Positions 22,258 to 34,222 are shown, counted from the stretch's first letter. The stretch: 64,000 bases of DNA from Kryptolebias marmoratus (GCF_001649575.2 NC_051452.1:14258342-14322341), one strand, 5' to 3'. Made by a program: numbers and translations. Notes: generated by a model from the letters alone, not told the origin.

Positions 22258-22625
22258 GTGGAGCGTTGGACACAAAGTCAGGGGACATCATGTCCAGTCT
22301 GCTGCCATTCCAGCTCCAAGTTGGACCAGATCCAACTTCTCCTTGCCACTGAGCGCAGACGTTCTAGTATCCAGTGGGAACAATCAGCAGCTCGCTGCTC
22401 AGCTGGTGAACGCTGACGAAGCTCGGCTGCAGAGAGATCCTTAGATCAGACACTTGTGATGGCAGCCAGACATCTGACAGATGAGGACAAGTCCAAAGAC
22501 GTCCAACGGCTCGGAGGAAACAGTTTGTGTTGGAAACAAAAAATACCTGTACCTCTTGTTGTCAGAATGTCTTTATGCTGCCACTGAACAGTAGAAGGAA
22601 GACTATTATGTTTTTGACCATGGTT
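22258..22625 (+). repeat. Duplicated block P, partial copy 3
   Basis: Direct copy of 21349-21725 with a few substitutions and a short deletion, starting right at the gap. Here the block is not broken by the hAT-like insertion and runs on into an R unit. Confidence 0.75.
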
Positions 22626-22860
22626 GTATGTCTGTTAGCAAAATATCTCATGAACCAGTGGATGGATTTTAATGAAACTTGCAGAATGTAGTCGTTGGAT
22701 GTAGATAAACGACTGATTAACTTTTAAAGTCAGTCACATTCAGATGGTAACTACAGCTAATCAAAATTAACCAACACAACATGGCTATAACTCATTCAGT
22801 TTTAAAGATATTGAGCTAAAATTCGGTGTGATTGTAGCTGAGAGTCATTTACAGCACATA
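22626..22860 (+). repeat. R repeat, one unit
   Basis: Full unit: TGTCTGTTAGCAAAATATCT, ACTTGCAGAATGTAGTC, GGCTATAACTCATTCAG and GATATTGAGCTAAAATTC in the usual order. Confidence 0.7.
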
Positions 22861-23284
22861 CTGTGACCGTGATGTCTCATGATATCACATGAGGCCGTAC
22901 GTGATGTTTTTGTCAGCTCACCTGATTTCCAGTAAATGTTTAAACATCATAAAGCCGGTTCTTCCTGTAGAGCAGTAAATGTTAACCTTTACTGCTTTCC
23001 ATTTGTTTCTAACCTTTTATTAATACTTTCCCATGACATCTCTTAAAATCCCAAAACCTTTTCAGCTCCCCACACAATTGTTTTAATTGTCTCTGTTTTG
23101 TGTTGAACCTGATCAGTACTGGTAACAACATATGCAATGAATAAAATAAGTTTCTCTGCTGTTGTCTTGTTCTTCTCTGGTTGATGTTCACTTTGTTGTT
23201 GGATTTGATTCTTTACTTGACCTGCTTCTCTTGTCCTCCGTCCTTGTACACACTTGACTGGTTCTGTGCAGCTTATATTTTTGA
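22861..23284. other. Partial block Q end, then no gene
   Basis: 22920-22990 matches the CCAGTAAATGTTT...AAAGCCGGTTCTTCCTG part of block Q. The rest is unrecognised. Confidence 0.5.
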
Positions 23285-24236
23285 TCATTTTGATCTGTTG
23301 GAATTCCGCCTCCCTCTTCCTCCCCTCACATCCTCCATAGTTAACTCTGTGTTAACCAGCTTCAGATTCCTGAGGACCCTCATCTCAGAGGACCTCACCT
23401 GGACAACTAACTGCTCCAACCTGGTCAAGAAGGCTCATTGTTGTCTCTTTTTCCTGAGGGTACTGAAAAACATCAGACTTCCTGATAAACTTCTACCACT
23501 GCAGCACTGAGAGCATCCTGACCAACTGTATTACAGTCTGGTACGGGAACTGCTCTGTCTCAGACTGGAAGGTGTTGCAGAGGGCTGTGAAATCAACACA
23601 ACACATCAATGAAGCCTCACTTCCTGCCATGGGGGGCATTTGCAAGAAGTTCTCTCTCAGATGGGCAACACCCATTAGAAATGACTCCTGCCACCTAACA
23701 CACAGACTGTTAGTCCTCCTGCCCTCTGGGAGGCGCTACAGGAGCCTAAAGACTAAAACCAGAAGATTCAGGAACAGCTTCTTCTTTAGCAGCTTCTCCC
23801 TGCTGAACTCCGCCCCTCGACGCCCCTCTCCCTCTCACACACAACCAAGAACCCCCCTGGTCTGAATCAACCAGCCTCATCTAAAAAGCTCTGCCACCCA
23901 TGACTTTGACATCATTGTATCATTAAATTCACTCTTTCTTTTATCAGCTTACACAGCTGTATATATTTGTATTTTATTCTGTAAATACTGCCAGTCATTC
24001 TCCTTGGATACTGTAATCATTCAGTTTAAATCATCATAACCTGTTCATAACTGTTCATACATGTAGCAACAGAGATTTATAGAGACAGATACTTGTATAT
24101 TTTTCATATCTTAAGGTTATAGATTACCTAATTATTGCTGATCATGCACTTTTGGTTAGATGCAATCTGCCTTTGTTGCTTTGGACTTTGGCATGTGCAA
24201 TGACAATAAAATTAAATCTAATCTAATCTAATCTAA
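23285..24236 (+). mobile_element. Rex1/CR1-like LINE, 3' end
   Basis: Broken plus-strand frames give the C-terminal part of a Rex1/CR1-type ORF2: FRFLRTLISEDLTWTTN, LVKKAHCCLFFLRVLKN, then in another frame the LLPSGRRYRSLKTKTRRFRN box. It ends with GACAATAAAATTAAATCT and a short (AATCT)n tail at about 24215-24236, the usual way these elements terminate. It is inserted inside block Q sequence. Confidence 0.75.
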
Positions 24237-24652
24237 CTGGTGTGTGTGAACATGGTTAAATGAGTGTGTGACGCTTCACTCAGATTTGGATGGTAGAGTC
24301 GGTGTTGGTGAGGAGAGAAAAACTGACCTTTGAGCAGCAGAAACACACCCACAGATAAACTCCAGTAAATGTTGAAGCATCATAAAGCCGGTTCTTCCTG
24401 TAGAACAGTAAATGTTAACCTTGAGTTCAGAGTCCATTCTGAGTGGACAGAGAAGAAGAAGGACGACTGAAAGCTGAATCAGGGTGAGTGTTAACTCAAC
24501 ATTCTTCTTCTTTTCCTTCAGAGTCTCTGAGTGGCTTTTCTCTCTGTGGAGTGAAGAAGAGGCAGAACTCACTTTGATTCACCTTCAGGACAAGGCTGCT
24601 GCGGCTGTCTGACTGCTTTATTTCCTGTTTGTCCACATGGAGACAAACTGAG
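24237..24652 (+). repeat. Duplicated block Q, copy 1
   Basis: Block Q occurs four times: here, 28640-29075, 37450-37870 (inverse) and 48430-48850. It has a TTCTTCTTTTCCTTCAG-type stretch that looks like a splice acceptor on the plus strand, and on the opposite strand a small frame (MSSASSSLHREKSHSETLKE...) kept in most copies. No known domain. Confidence 0.7.
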
Positions 24653-25371
24653 NNNNNNNNNNNNNNNNNNNNNNNNNNNNNNNNNNNNNNNNNNNNNNNN
24701 NNNNNNNNNNNNNNNNNNNNNNNNNNNNNNNNNNNNNNNNNNNNNNNNNNNNNNNNNNNNNNNNNNNNNNNNNNNNNNNNNNNNNNNNNNNNNNNNNNNN
24801 NNNNNNNNNNNNNNNNNNNNNNNNNNNNNNNNNNNNNNNNNNNNNNNNNNNNNNNNNNNNNNNNNNNNNNNNNNNNNNNNNNNNNNNNNNNNNNNNNNNN
24901 NNNNNNNNNNNNNNNNNNNNNNNNNNNNNNNNNNNNNNNNNNNNNNNNNNNNNNNNNNNNNNNNNNNNNNNNNNNNNNNNNNNNNNNNNNNNNNNNNNNN
25001 NNNNNNNNNNNNNNNNNNNNNNNNNNNNNNNNNNNNNNNNNNNNNNNNNNNNNNNNNNNNNNNNNNNNNNNNNNNNNNNNNNNNNNNNNNNNNNNNNNNN
25101 NNNNNNNNNNNNNNNNNNNNNNNNNNNNNNNNNNNNNNNNNNNNNNNNNNNNNNNNNNNNNNNNNNNNNNNNNNNNNNNNNNNNNNNNNNNNNNNNNNNN
25201 NNNNNNNNNNNNNNNNNNNNNNNNNNNNNNNNNNNNNNNNNNNNNNNNNNNNNNNNNNNNNNNNNNNNNNNNNNNNNNNNNNNNNNNNNNNNNNNNNNNN
25301 NNNNNNNNNNNNNNNNNNNNNNNNNNNNNNNNNNNNNNNNNNNNNNNNNNNNNNNNNNNNNNNNNNNNNNN
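24653..25371. other. Assembly gap, 719 N
   Basis: Estimated-length gap. Open frames crossing it are meaningless. Confidence 0.95.
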
Positions 25372-27229
25372 CCGATTCAACAGGCAGGATATGACCCACA
25401 CAGCTGAAAGGATTCTGAACTGATTTCTCTGAATATAATGTTTAAAATCTACACATCAGAGCTACTTCTATACCTTGAGCCTCACATTAAACTAGTAGAA
25501 GTCTGCTTCTGTCAAACAGACAGTCTTTGGTAAACCTGTGCACCTGTAAGCTGCTCTCTGATTGGTCCATCCATCTGACCTGAGCTAAAGGCAGTCAGGC
25601 TGCAGGACGGACAGAAGACAGCAGCTAAAGTTATATCAGCTAAACTCACTACAAGAGTCAAGAGGGTCTCTGTCAAAGACCAAAGAGATGAAAAGTAAAT
25701 TTAGAAATCTGACAAATTCAAAGCAAATGAACTGAAAATGTTTTTTTGTTTACTTTGCCAACAGCAACCAAGATTTCAGCCAATGAATAATTCCTGAAAG
25801 TCTCAGATAGACAGTCCATCTCCAGTGGTTCATGACAATGTTTTGCTAACAGTTGTCTTCAAAAAGGTAATGGCAAAATGTAAAACAAACATAACAGACA
25901 AGACGTTTTACTGGAAACACTATAGTATTACAGCATATTATCATAAATAGTCTGTAAAAACAATAAAGTGTAGCAGTGAGTGAATGTTTTATATAAATGT
26001 CAAGTTTCAGTTAATAAACTGAACAGCAGTTTATTTAAACTCCACATGTTTTCCCTTCGTTTCTGTCAGTCAGTCAGATTTACATCAGATTGTATGATCT
26101 GAACAGTTTTGTTACAAAGTTGCTGAGGTGTTAAAATATCTTGTGTTATGGTAGAAAGGCTTGGTTGATACAAAGCATTATAAAGAAAAAACTGAGGCAG
26201 ACAAGTGGTTTCTTCTTCTCAGCTAAACACTGGGGATTTATTGTTTACAGCACAAACTTAGTGCCCTGTTCACATTCACAAAAGACTCCAAAAATCCCAC
26301 TTTCTCACCCTTGAAGGATGTATATCTACAGAGTTAATATAGTGGTGTGTATCTGAGAGTTCTGCCCAATCCATGCTTGTGTTATGATATGTTATGACAT
26401 GCACCTTCTGGTAAATATCCTGGACATTCTTACAAGGTCAACTCCGCCTGAACTTGCTGAAACATCACCATAAAGAACTGTTCCCAGACAGTGTCCTAGA
26501 ACATAACAAACCTCTTAAATCTTTCTTCACTCTGCACACACATAGCAACAGTTTTCTCCTACAGTGGCTTGTTCAGAAAAAAAGATGAAGAATCCTGTGA
26601 AGTTGTTGGAGACTTTGAAGGTTTTTACAGAAGAAGAGGAACTATAATGCTTCCAGTGGTTCCTCCAGATGTCTGAGTTACTGGATGGTTTCCTGACATG
26701 AAAAAGTGCCATCTGCAGAAGATAAACATAAAAGAGCAGCAAACCTGAAGGTGGAGATTCAGTGTCCACTACAGAGTCAATGTTCACTATCAGACTGATA
26801 AACATTAGAGCTAAAATTCTGCAGTGAGGGTGGAATATGGCAGGAGGAAAATCAGTGTTATTGAATGTGAGTAGTTGTAGTTACTAACACTGACCACTGG
26901 AGGGCAGTGATGATGAGAGTTTCTCTGTGAGGCTCCCTTCACACAGGGAGCTCTCTGCTTCTAAAGCCATTTGTGTGGATGTGGAGCACCAAGCTGAGAG
27001 GCACACAGAGAGCAGTTTGCTGCTCCGTGTGTCGTCCTGACCTCTGTGCTCAAATGAAATTATTTTTATTTGGGCGCAGCATGAGGGACGCCACCTCGGT
27101 GCATCCAAACAGAAAGAATCTCTCTCTCACACATACACACCTCACAATGTTCGTGGAGTTTCTGTGCCCACTATCACTGGTTAGAGAAGTCAGCAGATAT
27201 TCAGTGTAAACTTTCTTCTTCTTGTCAGA
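25372..27229. other. No gene recognised; part duplicated at 41.2 kb
   Basis: Non-coding as far as I can see. 25995-26075 is matched inversely by 41231-41305, and 26096-26112 relates to sequence at 1410 and 20105. Confidence 0.5.
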
Positions 27230-28065
27230 ATGTCTTTATTGCCTCTGAAAGGTAAAAAGGCAGAAAATAATGTTTTTGTCTGTGTCTGTGTGTCTGTCTG
27301 TTAGCAAAATATCTCATGAACCACTGGATGAGTTTTAATGAAACTTGCAGAAATTAATCATTGGATGTAGATACACAATTGATTAACTTCTCGAGTCAAT
27401 CCAAGTCAAGATGGCTGCCACAGCCAACTGAACATAAAAAACAAAACCTAATTGGCTATAATTCAAATACTTTTACAGATATTGACCTAAAGTTTGGTGT
27501 GGTAGTAGCTAAGACTGACTCCTAAAAGGTATTCTGAGCAGTAACAGACTGCAGAATATCTTTGTTTAAAAATCTGCTGTTTTCCACTTCAGTTAACTTT
27601 GTCTGTCTGTTAGGAAATTATCTCATAAACTGGTCAACGTATTTTTTTGAAAATTTCAAGAAATAATCATTGGATGTACATCTACGACTGATTAACTTTA
27701 GGAGCCAACATACTTCAAGATGGCGGCCATAAACAACTCAGCTTAGAAAACACAAAAATGGATATAATTCAGTGAATTCTACAGATATTGTGCTAAAGGT
27801 TGGTGTAGTTGTAGCTGAGATTTGGCCACAAGAAAAAACTCCAAGTGTAACCTATTGAGTGTAATCTTTGTTTAAAACTTTAGTTATAAGTTTTTCGGTC
27901 AACCTTGTTTGCCTGTTTGCTAAATATCTCATGAACCACTGGACAGATTTGAATGAAACTTTCAGAAAGTCATCATTGGATGTATCTTTCCAACTGATTA
28001 ATTTCAGGAGTCAACACAATCCAAGGTGGCTATCACTGCTAATCAACATTATCCCAAGACTACCA
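27230..28065 (+). repeat. R repeat, three tandem units
   Basis: Three diverged units in tandem, starting at about 27283, 27600 and 27895. Each has TCTGTTAG, ATCTCATRAAC, a central GGATGTA, and an AAGATGGC-like box; the one at 27716-27728 is CAAGATGGCGGCC. Units also carry the TACAGATATTGA/TGCTAAA element. Confidence 0.7.
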
Positions 28066-28688
28066 TGAGGCTTTGACAGCAGCTAACAGCTAACACTCAT
28101 GGGAAATGTAGTTCAACTTCACTTTACTCTTCTGACTACATGACAGAGTAGTTTAGATCGGTTTAACAAAATGTGCTTGTAGTCTGTATGAAAATCTGAA
28201 GCATTTGTTTTAATAAATTGTTTCCCAACAATAATTAGATGATTTATCATTATGTTGAACAGAAATGGGACCTCTGACCTCCAGCTGTGGTTCAGTGATA
28301 AAAACAGGTTCCAGATGTTTCTTTGGAGCAACAGACAGAATCAATTTTCATCCAGATGTTCAGAAGAGTCTTTAAGGATTCTGGAAATCCTTTGACTCCA
28401 GCTGCAGGTGTTGTTAAATGTGTGTTTGTGTTTCTCAAAGATCTCCAGGTTTGGATGAGTCAGAAAATGGGAGCCTTCTGTGTGACTTGAATGGGATGAT
28501 GATACAGAGTGTGGAGTGTTGGAGCTGCCACAGCTCCCTGTTAGAGAGGAAGAGAAAAGAGCACAAACACTTCTGCTTTCTCTCTCAGTCTCTGGTCTCT
28601 GCTGGACTTTTTGTTGCTGCAGCTCAAACTCTGAGTGTCATGTTGGTGTGTGTGAACACGGTTAAATGAGTGTGTGACGCTTCACTCA
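28066..28688 (+). repeat. Duplicated block D, copy 1
   Basis: Contains CATGGGAAATGTAGTTCAAC and further a GTGTGGAGTGTTGGAGCTGC stretch. It has a direct copy at 42225-42330 plus 43080-43290 (split by a LINE end) and an inverse partial copy at 36503-36870. No domain seen in its short frames. Confidence 0.7.
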
Positions 28689-28806
28689 NNNNNNNNNNNN
28701 NNNNNNNNNNNNNNNNNNNNNNNNNNNNNNNNNNNNNNNNNNNNNNNNNNNNNNNNNNNNNNNNNNNNNNNNNNNNNNNNNNNNNNNNNNNNNNNNNNNN
28801 NNNNNN
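28689..28806. other. Assembly gap, 118 N
   Basis: Comparison with block Q at 24280-24505 suggests about 225 bp are missing. Confidence 0.9.
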
Positions 28807-29075
28807 TCTTCTTCTTTTCCTTCAGAGTCTCTGAGTGGCTTTTCTCTCTGTGGAGGGAAGAAGAGGCAGAACTCACTTTGATTCACCTTCAGGACAAGGC
28901 TGCTGCGGCTGTCTGACTGCTTTATTTCCTGTTTGTCCACATGGAGACAAACTGAGTTGTCTTTGTCTCTCTGCCTGGTGTTCAGATGAGAACAGAGATG
29001 AGTTTTTGACACTGAAGTTTCTTTCCTTTTCCCTTCAGTCTTTCTGGTTTGATCACAGCCACAGACTGCTGTGAC
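28807..29075 (+). repeat. Duplicated block Q, copy 2 (right part)
   Basis: Close match to 24500-24652, extending further to the right to about 29070. Confidence 0.7.
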
Positions 29076-30504
29076 ACCATCTGTGCTTCAGAGTTCTTTA
29101 AAAAATGTTGCACTGCTACACAGCTTGTTACGGCTCAGGATGTGGGCAGGGATATGACATCATTCATGGTTTATGGTGTGTTTAACCCCTAAAATCAACA
29201 CTAAAAAGCCATTAAAGTAGAAAAAGAAGAATCAGGAAGCAAAGCAAAGTTTGATTCGTCATTGAATAATTAAAGAACAATGATATATTAGCTTAAAGTG
29301 TTATGAGATTTAAAAAGAACTTAAAGCCTGACACCAATCACTTTAATGCTGGACACTTTATTAAAGCTCTTACAAAGTAAACTATCGACAAATTTCGCTG
29401 CAGTCTCATTCTACAGCTCATAAATAACAATAGTGATCTGTTTAAGTGGTTTTACTGGATATATTGATTAAAATAATTTAGTAAGTCTCCTCACTGTGTT
29501 CTGTACAGGAGACTTTTTATAAAGCTATAATTTAATAAAGACACCTTGTTATCAACAAACTTCACTGCAGTGATGTTTAGAAACTCCTAAAGCCCATGTA
29601 TTTTTATTTTGGGACTTTTTCTCTGCACCATATTTATATTATTGATCAGGTAAAGTGTCTGGCTGCAGTACCATGGACAGTGACCCCCAGGGCTCAGGGT
29701 CACAGGGGATTTGTTCATTACTGTTTCAGATTATCAAGCTTTTCAGACTGAAAAAGAGATCTGTGATCTTAGTGGGATTTGCCTGGTTAATAAAGGTTAA
29801 CAAATAAACAAAATAAACTGTGACCCACATAAAAAAGTAACAAAGACTTGTGATCCCAACTGTTGCTAGTTAAATCTTACTAATGAGGCAACACTGAAGT
29901 GAAATTTGTTAACAATGTGTCCTTATTAATTTATAGCTTTATAAAAATTCCCATATAGGACACAGAGAGAAGACTATAAATTAATTATTCCTATATACTG
30001 AAGTAAAATTACTGGAAAATGATCTCAGTTGTTGTTTGGAAGCTTTTGAACAAGACTGAAGTGAAATTAGTTGAAAATGTGAGTTTTTTAGAGCATTTTA
30101 ATAAGTGGTGGTCAACATAGAAGAGACTGATCTGATAATATTTCAACAGTTATTTAAACTAAAATATTATTGGTGAATTCAGTAATTATTCTTTATTTTT
30201 TAAGCATAACAGTAATAATATAGGCTTAATCGGGAATGTAAAAAATTAAAAATAAACAATTATTCAATGTTGAACTTTATTTTAAAAAGAACACCAGTTA
30301 AGAAAAAAACTGAAGTAATTATTAGTTGTTTAATATATGTGATGTAAAACCAATGATAAAAATAAACATTTGTCTTTATTAAAATAAAACCCATCCTCCT
30401 CTGAATTCAGTCTTTTTCTGTGAAACTGAAACTAACATGCCTTGAAGGAGAGCATATCGCCCACCGCCTTGAATGTCAAAGTTTTAAACAAAGAACTTGT
30501 GTGA
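29076..30504. other. AT-rich, no gene
   Basis: No exon or recognised element. Confidence 0.5.
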
Positions 30505-30745
30505 TCTGTGAGTATGTGTTGTATGACTCTTAGCTACTATCACATCAAGTTTTAGCTCATTATCTGTAAAACTGACTGAGTTAAAGACATTCTTGTGTTT
30601 TCTAAAGTTGGTTAGCTGTGGTGGCCATTTTGAACCGACTTTAAAAGTTAATTAGCTATAGATCTACATCCATCCACATTTCTGAGTTTAATTTAAATTC
30701 ATCCAGTGGTTCATGGGATATTTTGCTAACAGACAGACAAACAGT
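30505..30745 (-). repeat. R repeat, one unit, inverse
   Basis: Minus-strand unit ending at the TGTCTGTTAGCAAAATATCC start motif (30720-30740). Confidence 0.65.
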
Positions 30746-30904
30746 CACAGTTACATGATGTCAGAGAGTGATAAAAAGTTTCCTTAAAGCTGGTGAAACC
30801 TTCCAGATCACCGTCTGAAATGTTTTGCTGACAGTAAACCTTCAGCCTCTCTTTGCTTCGTGACGTCAGACGTCAGAAATTCCTCTGAGTGAATCTTTAA
30901 TCCT

Positions 30905-31195
30905 CGTGTCAGGCTCTGCAGAGACATTTGTGGACATTCTCCTCCATTCTAAACATAGATGAGTTTTCATTGTTGTTGTGATTTATGTTCCTGAGATCCT
31001 TTAATTTTCTTCAGTTTTGAGCTGTCGTTGCTCCTACAGACACCCAGTGGGCATCGTTCCTCATTGGTTAGAGGTCACACAGTTTGTGAATCAGTGATGT
31101 GTTTTCTCTTTAGGCTGACATGAAATGTAACAGCCTGTGAGAGAGGAGCCAGAGAGTCTCCTTTGAATCATGGCTCAAAAGTCCCAAAAGTGTTT
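30905..31195 (-). repeat. Duplicated block S, copy 2, cut by gap
   Basis: Inverse copy of 15475-15775. It stops at the 31196 gap in the middle of the block. Confidence 0.7.
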
Positions 31196-31295
31196 NNNNN
31201 NNNNNNNNNNNNNNNNNNNNNNNNNNNNNNNNNNNNNNNNNNNNNNNNNNNNNNNNNNNNNNNNNNNNNNNNNNNNNNNNNNNNNNNNNNNNNNN
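31196..31295. other. Assembly gap, 100 N
   Basis: Placeholder-length gap between block S and DIRS ORF1. The two sides have no reason to be neighbours. Confidence 0.95.
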
Positions 31296-32640
31296 GTCTT
31301 CTGCGATTTCTCGAGGACTGTCTGGAGATTGGCCCCGAACAACGCATCTGGGGTGATGGGGCCTTCCAGCAGGTTTTTCTGCACATTTTCGGGCATCGAT
31401 GGCAAGAGGCGGAGCCAGGTGGCTCTCTGGATCATTGTCATCCAGGCAGCTATGCGGGACAAGCAAACCGTCGAGGCTGCACACAGGTTGAGGATGGCGT
31501 CGGCGGCTTTGCAGAGGGAGATCTTCTTGTCCTCCGGCAGATCTTCTTCCCCCAGCCTCTTGGAGATATCGAACGCCAACAGGGCTACATTGTTGCTCAC
31601 CGCAGCAGACTGGAAGGAGCACTGATGCGCCTGGTTGGCGAGCCTGGTGATCAGCTGATCGGTTTTGCCCGGGGGACAGGTCGCTGGTCCGTCCGGGAAG
31701 TCTTCGCCCCAAATACCTCTGCAAGGCTTGGCTCCAGAGGGGGAACCGAGGGAAAACTCCGCTCGGTAAACCCCTCCACTCTGGTGAGACAGGCGAAAGA
31801 GAGACTGGCACCTTCAGCCTGGCGGGCCCAGCTGCAGCCTCGTCCCAGTATGACGTCACAGCCGGGAAGCGAGGCCAGATGGGGTCAGAGCGAGGAGCTG
31901 AGGCAAAGCCAAACCTTCCCGCCAGATCATCCGATGGGGCGGGGGAGGGGTGGGGATGGAGAGTCCCTTCGAGCTAGTGGCCACCTGGATAATGCCGGGC
32001 AGTTCCAGGAGGAGAGCGCCTACAGCTGGGAGCGGGGTGGTCGCCAGTGTCGGACGGCCCGGGAGGCTAAGCATTTGCTCGGCCGCCCTGGTTCCGCTAT
32101 CACGCTCTCCAGCTGGGAAGAAGCTAGGATCGCCACCGCCGGAGGAATCATCCGATTCCCTGCGCGGCTCCGCGTCGAAAAAGGTGATGGCGTCGTCCAG
32201 CGAGTACTCCGCCACGGAGAAGACCTCCTCAGCCTCGGCACTAGCCTTGAAAAAGGCTGCTCGTCTCTGCTTCTCCTCCAGAGAGAGGAGCTCACAGGGA
32301 CGGCAGGAGGACTGGGGTGTGAGGGCGAGGTCGGCGTGACGGGGACCCAGGCATCCCTCACAGATGTCATGCCGGTCGTAGCCCATGATGTAGCCGGTCT
32401 GGCAGGACGGGCACAGGCGGATGGTGCTGGTGCTGGACATCTTCTTGTTCTTCGCTCTTTAGTTCAGTGTTCGCTGTAGCTGAAGAAAAAAAGGGAGCCG
32501 AATGCCCGGTCTCACCGTTATTTATACGGACCGGGGTGGGGCCCACACAGCAGGTGGGCGTGGACTAAAGTTTTCAGTGCTGCGCTGTGCGCGAAGGGAT
32601 AAACCCACTAGCGATAGCCTTAAAGGGCGAAGCCTATATG
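31296..32640 (-). mobile_element. DIRS-like retrotransposon, 5' part with ORF1 (gag-like)
   Basis: On the minus strand a start at 32440 opens a frame MSSTSTIRLCPSCQTGYIMG..., with a Cys-rich CPSC/CEGCLGPRHA head typical of fish DIRS ORF1, running to about 31856. A second frame (31600-31296) has AAWMTMIQRATWLRLLPSM and DALFGANLQTVLEKSQK, matching the later part of the same ORF1, so there is at least one frameshift. Upstream, a GTTATTTATACGGACCGGGG stretch on the plus strand equals the DIRS terminus at 16497-16653. The reverse transcriptase and tyrosine recombinase are not present on this side of the gap. It is inserted in the Gypsy element just after the integrase core. Confidence 0.7.
31856..32440 (-). 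CDS. DIRS ORF1 (gag-like), N-terminal part
   Basis: A 194-codon frame from an ATG at 32440. The Cys motif CPSC...CEGCLG near residues 11-32 and a second CRPCE at about residues 46-50 are characteristic of fish DIRS ORF1, which is thought to be a nucleic-acid-binding gag. The rest is low-complexity Ser/Pro-rich. It ends at a stop where the next frame takes over. A long plus-strand frame over the same bases is its GC-rich shadow. Confidence 0.65.
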   Translation of the reverse strand: MSSTSTIRLCPSCQTGYIMGYDRHDICEGCLGPRHADLALTPQSSCRPCELLSLEEKQRRAAFFKASAEAEEVFSVAEYSLDDAITFFDAEPRRESDDSSGGGDPSFFPAGERDSGTRAAEQMLSLPGRPTLATTPLPAVGALLLELPGIIQVATSSKGLSIPTPPPPHRMIWREGLALPQLLALTPSGLASRL

Positions 32641-32649
32641 AAATAGAAC

Positions 32650-33906
32650 TGGCAGCATTCCACCTTTTATGAGTACATAAGTACTCTCTCCAATCTTCTT
32701 TTCAACAGGCAGTGATGGAGTAAATCTTGACAAACCTTTGCGAACATGATCAGACCTTTTTACCCTCACCTTGTCTCCGGGTCTGAATGTTGGTTTCTTT
32801 GCTCCTTGGCGCTTGTCAGTATACAGCTTAGACTTCTCTTGTTTCCATTTCACTGTTTCTTGGACTGTAGTGCATTTCCTGCTTTCTTCTGGACTTGAAA
32901 AGATGTTCACTTTTGTTTTCATCCTCCTGTTGTGCAGTAGGTCTGATTGAGATACTCCAGTTGTGGCATGTGGTGTTGCTCTATAGTTTTGTAGGAAATC
33001 AGTCACTGTAGTTTTCCAGTCTTTCTGCATGTGTTCAGCAGTCAGGATTGTCTCCTTAAGGACTCTATTCCATCTTTCAACAGCACTATTGCACTGTGGA
33101 TGGTACCCACTGGTACGCAGATGAGATATTCCCCTTTCTCTGAGAAAATCTGCAAAAGAGCTGGAGAGAAACTGTGGCCCATTATCAGTGATTATGTAGA
33201 CAGGGTTCCCCTCTCTGCTGAAAATAGAGTGTAGAAATGTGATAGCAACATCAGTAGTTACCTCGTGAGAAAACACCACCTCTGGACATTTACTGTAAAA
33301 GTCCACTAATGTTACAACAAACCTATATGAAGAAGCAGCACTTTCAAAGGGACCCACGATGTCCAGAGCCACTTTCTCCAATGGTTTGTCAGGCAGTTCA
33401 ATGGGTTGGAGGGGAGCAGGAGTAGTTCAAGCAGATTTATCGTTCATTTGGCAGGTAGTACATGAAGAAATAACAGACTGAACCATTTTGTCCATCTGAG
33501 GTCACCAGTAAAGTTCACGTAGCCTCTGTTTTGTGCGAACAATACCCTGATGTGTGTCATGTGCTAGATGAATGACAGCAGGTCGCAGAGCAACAGGAAC
33601 AATATAGCGATGCTCACCCCTCAAAACAAAATCCTGGGATGCAGAAAGTTCATTTCCGATGGAGAAGTATGGTGTTAAACGGGGGTCCACATCCTTCTTG
33701 CACTTTGGCCAGCCCTTCTCTATCTGTCCACAGAGGAGTGTGAGTTCATGGCATTGAGAGGAGGCAGAAGTGAACTCAGCCACAGACAGAGCTGACACAA
33801 CAGATGCAACCATATCTGGTTCATCCACAGAAGTAGAGTCCACAGGGAGTGGCAACCGTGACAAACAGTCTGCAGCCTGGTTTTGTGAAGCACAGTAATC
33901 GTGCAT
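32650..33906 (-). CDS. Gypsy 1 RNase H end and integrase (broken)
   Basis: First frame 33906-33502 ends with the HHCC zinc-binding start (HLAHDTHQGIVRTKQRLREL). After a break, 33381 opens the catalytic core: DIVGPF, IITDNGPQFLS and SAVERWNR supply the D, D and E residues. The C-terminal domain (FRPGDKVRVKRSDH) is followed by STYVLIKG, where DIRS sequence replaces the expected continuation. Confidence 0.8.
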
Positions 33907-34222
33907 ACCAGCGTGGGACTCTCATTCCAGCACGACCAATGCCTTTGGTGGCAAGCAGTGTTGTCAGTGCCTGATGATCGGTTCTCAGTGTGAAGCATCA
34001 GCGCCAGAGATAAGACCTCCATTTTTCTACAGCCCACATCCAAGCAAGGGCCTCCTTTTCCACTGTAGAGCATTTTCGTTCTGTAGGAGTTAGAGTTCAG
34101 GATGCAAATGCCACCGTTCGTTCAGTATTATCTGGGTGCATTTTCAACACACCACCCAATAGTCTGAAGCGTCTGTGGTGACAATGGTTGGGAAAGAGGG
34201 GTCAAAAAGAGCCAGAACAGGA

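Noticed and set aside
24496..25423. Open frames of about 265-300 codons on both strands
   Set aside because: Almost entirely the 719-N gap; only a few real codons at either end.
31163..32479. Long plus-strand open frame of 438 codons
   Set aside because: It crosses a gap of 100 N and lies antisense to DIRS ORF1 in GC-rich DNA; it has no domain, while the minus strand has DIRS motifs.
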